This document shows, piece by piece, positions 56,467 to 64,000 of a stretch of 64,000 bases of DNA (positions within the stretch are counted from its first letter, which is position 1; every line of letters starts with the position of its first letter). Below the pieces are notes generated by a model. That model ran no database searches and had not been told where the DNA came from. It saw nothing but the letters and a program-made list of their open reading frames with translations. Source of the DNA: Bacillota bacterium. GTDB taxonomy: Bacteria > Bacillota > Clostridia > Caldicoprobacterales > Xylanivirgaceae. The stretch covers positions 1-64,000 of the forward strand of contig JAMOAB010000068.1 in NCBI GenBank assembly GCA_023621995.1. Reading direction: 5' to 3'. The translations under genes were made by a program, and so were the position numbers.

Positions 56467-57345
56467 TTATTTTGACAGTACGGCTTTTTCTTCTGTCCAA
56501 GTGGCCCACAGTGGACCTGCAATAAATACAGATGAAAAGGTTCCAGATATAAGACCTATTATAATTGGGAGAGAAAATTCCTTTATAGATTCAACCCCTA
56601 ATACATACACGGTTGTGATAGTAAATAAAGTCGTAAGGGAAGTATTTAATGTTCTAGACAGGGTATCGTTTATACTCTTGTTTACTATTTCCCTTCGGGA
56701 TAATTTCCGGCCATATCGTTTCATGTTTTCTCTTATTCTATCAAATATTACTATGGTATCATTTATAGAATAACCTATTATGGTCAGTACAGCTGCTACA
56801 AAGGAACTATTTAGTTGCATGCCTGAAAGGGCAACGAAAGAAAACATTATAAGCACATCATGTATAAGTGCAACTATGGCCACAAGTCCCGATTTCAATT
56901 CAAACCTTATCCATATATATATAAGTATAAGTCCCCAGGAAATTGCGATAGATTTGATGGCGTTTAGTGTAAGCTCTCTTCCAATGGCAGGACCTACCAT
57001 ATCTATATTGACCTGATCGCTTGTAATATTATATTTTTCGTTTAACCCCTCTATAATTTTTTCTTCCAGTTCTTTATGATTTTCATCTAACTTCATTCTA
57101 ATTACTACATCTTGATTTTTTTCACCTGCATAAGATGCTTCTGCTTGAGCACCAGTTTTAGATATTATATTTCTAACATCATCTATATCGTATTCTTGTC
57201 CAATATTCACATATATTATGGCACCGCCAGCGAAGTCTATTCCATAGTTCAATCCATTTATGCCTATGACTACAAAGCCTGCAATTATTATAATGAGTGA
57301 TATAATCACAATATATTTTGATATTTTGGTAAAATTAATATCCAA
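56467..57345 (-). CDS. secF: Protein translocase accessory subunit SecF
   Basis: SecF works with SecD to complete protein export using proton motive force. The 292-residue protein has six membrane segments and the signature GINGLNYGIDFAGGAII near residues 28-44 and SINDTIVIFDRIREN near residue 195-208 (D4-type motif). It lies 12 nt after secD. Confidence 0.96.
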   Translation of the reverse strand: MDINFTKISKYIVIISLIIIIAGFVVIGINGLNYGIDFAGGAIIYVNIGQEYDIDDVRNIISKTGAQAEASYAGEKNQDVVIRMKLDENHKELEEKIIEGLNEKYNITSDQVNIDMVGPAIGRELTLNAIKSIAISWGLILIYIWIRFELKSGLVAIVALIHDVLIMFSFVALSGMQLNSSFVAAVLTIIGYSINDTIVIFDRIRENMKRYGRKLSRREIVNKSINDTLSRTLNTSLTTLFTITTVYVLGVESIKEFSLPIIIGLISGTFSSVFIAGPLWATWTEEKAVLSK

Positions 57346-57357
57346 TTTTGTCCCTCC

Positions 57358-58593
57358 CTATTTTGCACCATATAGCTTTTTATTTTGAATATTTAATCCA
57401 GCAAATAATTTCATTATTTGTTTGGTAAAAGTTATTGCAGTAAACATACTTAATATAACACCAATTACAAGGGTTTTAGCAAAACCTTGTATCGGACCTG
57501 TTCCAAACTTCCATAATACAAATCCAGCTATTAATGTTGTAATATTTGAGTCAAATATTGCACTGAATGCCTTATCAAAACCTGACTCAGTAGATGCGCG
57601 AAGCGTTTTGCCTGCAGCCAGTTCTTCGCGTATTCTTTCGAATATGATTACATTGGCATCTACTGCCATACCAACCGAAAGAATTATACCTGCGATTCCA
57701 GGAAGGGTCAATGTGATCTTAGTAGCAGCTAATATTATAAGCAAAAGTATAATATATACTATAAGGGCCAAATCTGCCACCAATCCAGGAAGACGATAAT
57801 ATGTAAGCATAAAAAGAAGGACAACAGATATACCAATTATTCCAGCCTTTACGCTCTTCTCAAGTGCATTAGACCCTAATGTAGCACCAATAGTTCTAAT
57901 TTCCAGTTGTTCTAGTGGAACAGGGAGAGCACCACTCTCAATTAAATTAGCAAGTTTTTTAGCCTCTTCAATATCTTGCATTCCTGTTATCTGGCCGCTT
58001 CCCCCTGTTATGGCAGTGTTTACCTTTGGGGCCGATATAACCTTTCCATCAAGTTCTATTCTAATTATCTCACCAATGTGTGCCTCAGTCGCTTTAGCAA
58101 ATTTTTCTGCTCCTTCTTTATTGAGTTCAAAGTGCACTACAGGAGTACTGACTCCATCGAATGCTGGTTGGGCGGTTTTCACATCCTTACCTTCGATTAT
58201 TACATTATCATCTGGATCAAGAAATTTAAGCTCCGCCGGTTGTGATAAGATGTTTGCAAGCTCGCGAGGATCTTTAACTCCAGGAATCTCTACTCTTATC
58301 CACTTGCTACCTTGTCTTACTATTACGGCTTCATTTTGATTTTCCTTATCTAGTCTATTTCGCATAACACGCATTGCACTCTCTATTTTGTTATCTTTTT
58401 CTGGGTCACTGGCATCGACTTTTGCTTCATAGGTTACAAAAAGCCCACCTCTAAGATCAAGACCTTGGTTTATGCTCTTTGTAGCAGGTTCTATTATATA
58501 CATACCTATGTTAAGCCCGTTTAAGACAACATATCCTACAGCGGCAATTACTAGGACTATGATAATCAAGCTAATTATGTTTTTTCTATTCAT
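57358..58593 (-). CDS. secD: Protein translocase accessory subunit SecD
   Basis: SecD has an N-terminal membrane helix, a periplasmic P1 domain and five further helices. The 411-residue protein shows SINQGLDLRGGLFVTYEAKV near residue 39-58, the P1-head region and AVDANVIIFERIREELAAGK near residue 316-335. Clostridial SecD proteins lack the extra P1 parts of E. coli, hence the length. A GGAGGATAATACT ribosome site precedes the ATG. Confidence 0.96.
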   Translation of the reverse strand: MNRKNIISLIIIVLVIAAVGYVVLNGLNIGMYIIEPATKSINQGLDLRGGLFVTYEAKVDASDPEKDNKIESAMRVMRNRLDKENQNEAVIVRQGSKWIRVEIPGVKDPRELANILSQPAELKFLDPDDNVIIEGKDVKTAQPAFDGVSTPVVHFELNKEGAEKFAKATEAHIGEIIRIELDGKVISAPKVNTAITGGSGQITGMQDIEEAKKLANLIESGALPVPLEQLEIRTIGATLGSNALEKSVKAGIIGISVVLLFMLTYYRLPGLVADLALIVYIILLLIILAATKITLTLPGIAGIILSVGMAVDANVIIFERIREELAAGKTLRASTESGFDKAFSAIFDSNITTLIAGFVLWKFGTGPIQGFAKTLVIGVILSMFTAITFTKQIMKLFAGLNIQNKKLYGAK

Positions 58594-59080
58594 AGTATTA
58601 TCCTCCTCGTAAATTACTTACTATGTCATTATAGTATTTCATAGTTTAGCAGTCAATATTAGGATTACATGCGTTCTGCTAGTTTTAGCATAACACTTAT
58701 TCTATTGTATTCTGCTTTTTTATCTCATGATATATATTGCAGGGGCTGTCCAATATCCTAGTAAGATTGATTTTTGAAAACTTGCAACACAATCTCTTAC
58801 AAAGTAAAACTTAGTCCAATAACATTGACAAGTTTCCCTTATATAAAAATCATAATTAATATAGCAGTAGCGTCGCTACTGCTATATCTACCCCATAAAA
58901 AGGTCATAATCATGTTTCGTAGCTTTGATTTGCTAAAGCATAAAATGTCTTGTAAGCTAGTTGGCAAGACAATCGACATTCATCACAATCGCTTTTAGCT
59001 AATATCTTCTTTAAATTACTTTATGTAGCGTCATGTAACCCTTTTCCCTTAACTACTCACATACCTTTTTTATTATATCA
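58594..59080 (-). promoter_or_regulatory. Long secD leader with extended -10 promoter and 29-bp palindrome
   Basis: No gene is supported in these 487 bases. An extended -10 (TGATATAAT, 59080-59072 on the minus strand) is the most likely secD promoter; its -35 region is poor. That would make a leader of about 470 nt. Within it, ATATAGCAGTAGCG and its complement (58859-58872 and 58874-58887) form a 14-bp inverted repeat around one base. No clear riboswitch consensus was recognised. A 24-codon frame starting with ATGATTATG and ending near 58845 lies across the palindrome, but has no ribosome site. Confidence 0.55.
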
Positions 59081-59135
59081 CAAAATTTTTAGATAAAAAA
59101 GTACTGATCAATACTCCTATAAGAAATGTAGCATA

Positions 59136-59546
59136 TTATTTTAAGTTTATACCAATTATGCCCCCTATGGCCCCTACTATAAAGCTCATTACTATATCAG
59201 ATACGACAATTCTGTCTAATGTCATTCGATGTCCAAATAGAGCACTTATTAAAAATGCCCACAGCATATACATAATACCTGTCAATGCTCCCATTAGCCA
59301 GCCATTTACATTGCTTGCCCGCGCAGCAAAAGCACCCCCTAGTGCTATACTAATTATTCTTATAGCTTGGTTGATAGGTGGAATTATCGTTTCATCTAGA
59401 TTGCCAATCTTCATAACAATTGCAAATATAATAAAAAATAAAAGTGTCATTATTACGGCTATAATAGATGACTTTATAATAATCTTGGTGCTTTTTGGCA
59501 GAGAATCACCTTTTCCACTGTCCATCTTTTTTACATTAGTTTTCAT
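59136..59546 (-). CDS. TIGR04086 family membrane protein
   Basis: The 136-residue protein has four membrane segments (about 27-47, 62-82, 85-105, 115-135) and a glycine-rich C-terminal SFIVGAIGGIIGINLK. This matches the TIGR04086 family, which often lies close to yajC in clostridia. The function is unknown. The ATG at 59546 has AAGGAG 8 nt upstream. Confidence 0.85.
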   Translation of the reverse strand: MKTNVKKMDSGKGDSLPKSTKIIIKSSIIAVIMTLLFFIIFAIVMKIGNLDETIIPPINQAIRIISIALGGAFAARASNVNGWLMGALTGIMYMLWAFLISALFGHRMTLDRIVVSDIVMSFIVGAIGGIIGINLK

Positions 59547-59621
59547 TATTTCCACTCCTTATAATTATCCTATTTAAGATTATGCACAATGGAGTGGTTT
59601 TATGATATTAGATCAAAATTG

Positions 59622-59647
59622 AAAAAAGCCTGTTTAAACAGGCTTTT
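59622..59647 (-). terminator. Terminator after yajC
   Basis: AAAAGCCTGTTTAAACAGGCTTTT is a perfect 24-bp palindrome, with TTTTTT on the minus strand. It lies 10 nt beyond the yajC stop codon. Confidence 0.9.
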
Positions 59648-59656
59648 AGTCAAACT

Positions 59657-59977
59657 TTAATCAGCTGATATTGGTTTGTCTACATTTCTTACTGCCCATC
59701 GTTCAATGACAAGATTGACTCTATCTCTACCTACTTCTATTGTCAATATGTCGTCTCTAATGTCTACAACCTTTCCACATATACCGCCAATAGTGGTGAT
59801 ATTATCTCCATTTCTAATAGATGATAACATCTCTTGCATTTCCTTATCTCTCTTCTTTTGAGGCCTTATGATAAAGAAATACATTATCACAAATAAAAAA
59901 ACAATAGGCATGAGAAGTTGCACAATGGCTGCTCCTGTACTTGGTGGAGCACCTTGTGTTGTTCCATCGTTTGGCAT
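59657..59977 (-). CDS. yajC: Preprotein translocase subunit YajC
   Basis: YajC is a small single-span protein associated with the SecDF complex. The 106 residues have one membrane helix (about 18-38: IVQLLMPIVFLFVIMYFFII) then RPQKKRDKEMQEMLSSI and a C-terminal basic/acidic domain. It lies 72 nt downstream of tgt, as in many Firmicutes. Confidence 0.95.
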   Translation of the reverse strand: MPNDGTTQGAPPSTGAAIVQLLMPIVFLFVIMYFFIIRPQKKRDKEMQEMLSSIRNGDNITTIGGICGKVVDIRDDILTIEVGRDRVNLVIERWAVRNVDKPISAD

Positions 59978-60049
59978 ACAAATCCTCCTTCCACATTAGA
60001 ATTATACCTTGATATGTTATTTGATTCAACAAAAATATTAGAAATTCCT

Positions 60050-62220
<2,171 letters not shown>

Positions 62221-62243
62221 TACTGTTTCCACCTCAAATTCTA

Positions 62244-63248
62244 TTATTCATACGTAAGACCAAAGTGGTCATATGCAAGGGGAGTCACTACCCTCCCTCT
62301 AGGAGTTCGTGCAATATAGCCTATTTGTAGCAGATATGGTTCATATACATCTTCAATAGTAGTGCTCTCCTCTCCTGTAGAAGCTGCAATAGTATCTATA
62401 CCTACTGGTCCACCATTGAATTTTTCGATAATCGTCAATATGATCTTTCTATCTATATTGTCTAATCCCATTTCATCTACTTCTAACATCTCAAGGGCGT
62501 CTTTTGCAACTTGTCCATCAATTTTACCATTAGCTAATACTTGAGCGTAATCCCTTACCCTCTTAAGAAGCCTATTGGCAATTCTAGGTGTACCTCTAGA
62601 TCTAGCTGCTATCTCACTTGCTCCTTCATCATCAATCTCTACTTCTAAGATCTTGGCAGATCTATTAATTATTTTTGTCAATTCATCCTCAGTATATAGT
62701 TCTAGCCTATCAATTATGCCAAATCTATCTCGCAGAGGTGATGTTAGCATGCCTGCTTTAGTTGTTGCACCTATGAGTGTAAAGTGGGGTAGATCAAGAC
62801 GTATAGACCTCGCACTAGGACCTTTACCTATTATTATATCCAATGCAAAATCCTCCATAGCAGGGTATAGTATCTCTTCGATGCTTGCATTCATTCGATG
62901 TATTTCATCTATGAATAGCACATCCCCTTCTCCCAAGTTGGTAAGAATTGCAGCCAAGTCCCCTGTTCTTTCGATAGCAGGACCGGATGTAACCCTGAGA
63001 CCAACTCCCAGTTCATTTGCTATTATATTGGCAAGTGTTGTCTTACCTAATCCTGGTGGTCCATATAATAGTACATGATCAAGGGCTTCCCCTCGCTCTC
63101 TAGCAGCATTTATAAATATATTTAGTTTTTGTTTAACTTTTTTTTGGCCTATGTATTCATCAAATGTTTTAGGCCTTAAGCCATATTCGCAATTGTTGTC
63201 ATCTTCTATCATGGTAGAAGATACTATTCTATCATATTCTTCTGGCAA
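62244..63248 (-). CDS. ruvB: Holliday junction DNA helicase RuvB
   Basis: RuvB is the motor of RuvAB branch migration. The 334-residue protein has Walker [10 protein letters not shown] at residues 63-71, Walker B FIDEIHRM, the arginine finger region [18 protein letters not shown] and a winged-helix C-terminal domain with [15 protein letters not shown]. Confidence 0.97.
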   Translation of the reverse strand: MPEEYDRIVSSTMIEDDNNCEYGLRPKTFDEYIGQKKVKQKLNIFINAARERGEALDHVLLYGPPGLGKTTLANIIANELGVGLRVTSGPAIERTGDLAAILTNLGEGDVLFIDEIHRMNASIEEILYPAMEDFALDIIIGKGPSARSIRLDLPHFTLIGATTKAGMLTSPLRDRFGIIDRLELYTEDELTKIINRSAKILEVEIDDEGASEIAARSRGTPRIANRLLKRVRDYAQVLANGKIDGQVAKDALEMLEVDEMGLDNIDRKIILTIIEKFNGGPVGIDTIAASTGEESTTIEDVYEPYLLQIGYIARTPRGRVVTPLAYDHFGLTYE

Positions 63249-63267
63249 TACAATTCACCCCTCTATT

Positions 63268-63867
63268 CTATGTATCTAAACTCTTTAAGGCTGCTTTTAC
63301 AAGAGTAGAAGTATCACCATCCATTTCTGTAAGGCTAGACATTGCCATCTTTATCTCAGTTTGGCTATATCCTAGTGTCATAAGGGCTTCTGCCACTTCA
63401 TCTAATGAAGGATTTTCTCTTGATAATGTAGAGCGCTCACCATCTATATTAGCTATAATATCAAAATCATCCATCTTGTCTTTAAGGTCTAATATTATTC
63501 GTTGTGCAGTTTTCTTTCCAACTCCTGCTGCCTTGGTAAGGGAGGTTATATCCTCTGATATAATAGCTCTTACTATTTCATCTGTACTTAGAGCAGACAG
63601 AACAGAAAGTGCACCCTTAGGTCCAATACCTGATACGGTGATAAGTTTCTCAAACATAGTCTTCTGCTGCTTGTCAATAAAACCATATAATTCTTGGGTA
63701 TCTTCCCTATTTATAAGATAAGTATATAGCTTTACATTGTTGCCTATACTAGGAAGCTTATCCACCACACCATTGGGGACAGTTAGCATATACCCAACGC
63801 CATTTACATCTAATACAATTTGATTTTTTTCAATTTCTTCTAAAGTACCATTCAAGTATGCAAACAT
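63268..63867 (-). CDS. ruvA: Holliday junction binding protein RuvA
   Basis: RuvA binds four-way junctions and loads RuvB. The 199-residue protein has the OB-fold N-terminus (MFAYLNGTLEEI; GVGYMLTVP), two helix-hairpin-helix motifs (VSGIGPKGALSVLSAL; AAGVGKKTAQRIILDLKDK) and a C-terminal domain. The AGGAG site lies within the end of ruvC. Confidence 0.96.
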   Translation of the reverse strand: MFAYLNGTLEEIEKNQIVLDVNGVGYMLTVPNGVVDKLPSIGNNVKLYTYLINREDTQELYGFIDKQQKTMFEKLITVSGIGPKGALSVLSALSTDEIVRAIISEDITSLTKAAGVGKKTAQRIILDLKDKMDDFDIIANIDGERSTLSRENPSLDEVAEALMTLGYSQTEIKMAMSSLTEMDGDTSTLVKAALKSLDT

Positions 63868-63878
63868 CTATTAAACTC

Positions 63879-64000
63879 CTATCGATATTTTAATAATTTA
63901 TACATATCTATATTATTAAGATGACATATGGATATGGCTAAAGCATCAGCTGCATCATCTGGTTTTGGTATATCTCTCAATCCAAGTAACATCTTGACCA
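63879..64000 (-). CDS. ruvC: Crossover junction endodeoxyribonuclease RuvC, 3' end only
   Basis: Only the last 40 residues are inside the window; the reading frame runs off the right edge. The visible end includes [16 protein letters not shown], the conserved RuvC C-terminal motif with its catalytic Asp. It lies 11 nt upstream of ruvA, as in ruvCAB operons. Confidence 0.9.
   Translation of the reverse strand, partial: VKMLLGLRDIPKPDDAADALAISICHLNNIDMYKLLKYR

Noticed and set aside
58738-58760. GGGGCTGTCC sequence resembling an insertion sequence end
   Set aside because: There is only one copy, no inverted partner and no transposase in the flanking DNA.
58774-58998. A 74-codon plus-strand frame in the secD leader region
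   Set aside because: It begins at a TTG without a ribosome site and its product resembles no family. All neighbouring genes are on the other strand.

Overview
The window is AT-rich DNA from a low-GC Gram-positive bacterium, most likely an anaerobic member of the Clostridia with a motile and probably spore-forming lifestyle. The indicators are GGAGG-type ribosome binding sites, frequent TTG and GTG starts, T-box leaders, a CheC/CheD/FliY-type chemotaxis system, IreB, HemZ, a bifunctional Rel protein and a candidate Spo0A box. All 65 protein genes I support are on the minus strand, so the window is transcribed from right to left.

Positions 179-30481 hold one very long fla/che operon, in order of transcription: flgB, flgC, fliE, fliF, fliG, fliH, fliI, fliJ, motE-like, fliK, flgD, TIGR02530, flgE, flbD, motA, motB, fliL, fliM, fliY, cheY, fliO, fliP, fliQ, fliR, flhB, flhA, flhF, flhG, a PilZ protein, cheA, cheW, cheC, cheD, sigD, fapA and an unrecognised small gene. 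It encodes the hook-basal body, export apparatus, stator, switch, chemotaxis core and the sigma factor for late genes. No cheB, cheR, flagellin or flgM is present. A sigma-A-like promoter precedes flgB; its -35 position carries an exact Spo0A-box heptamer. The left edge has an 18-bp direct repeat that may be the end of a mobile element.

Positions 30597-35486 form the alaS, ireB, aldo/keto reductase, ruvX, DUF1292 unit, with a consensus promoter ahead of alaS and a terminator at its end. Positions 35521-37325 hold an AI-2E-family transporter, a 52-residue YtxH-like gene and a PRC-barrel gene. Positions 37411-40541 hold serA and a class V aminotransferase behind a serine-type (UCC) T-box. Then come rarA (with a possible terminator/RBS switch) and glyA with its own promoter.

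Positions 43437-48403 are a hisS, aspS, tcdA, rseC-like, trxA operon behind a T-box whose specifier reads GACAC, i.e. overlapping Asp and His codons. Positions 48406-56305 are the recJ, apt, rel, dtd, metallo-hydrolase, hemZ group. Positions 56421-59080 are secD-secF with an unusually long leader (about 470 nt). The right end holds a TIGR04086 membrane protein, yajC, tgt, queA, ruvB, ruvA and the 3' end of ruvC. Most of the content is core genome; the points of interest are regulatory RNA and promoter features between genes.
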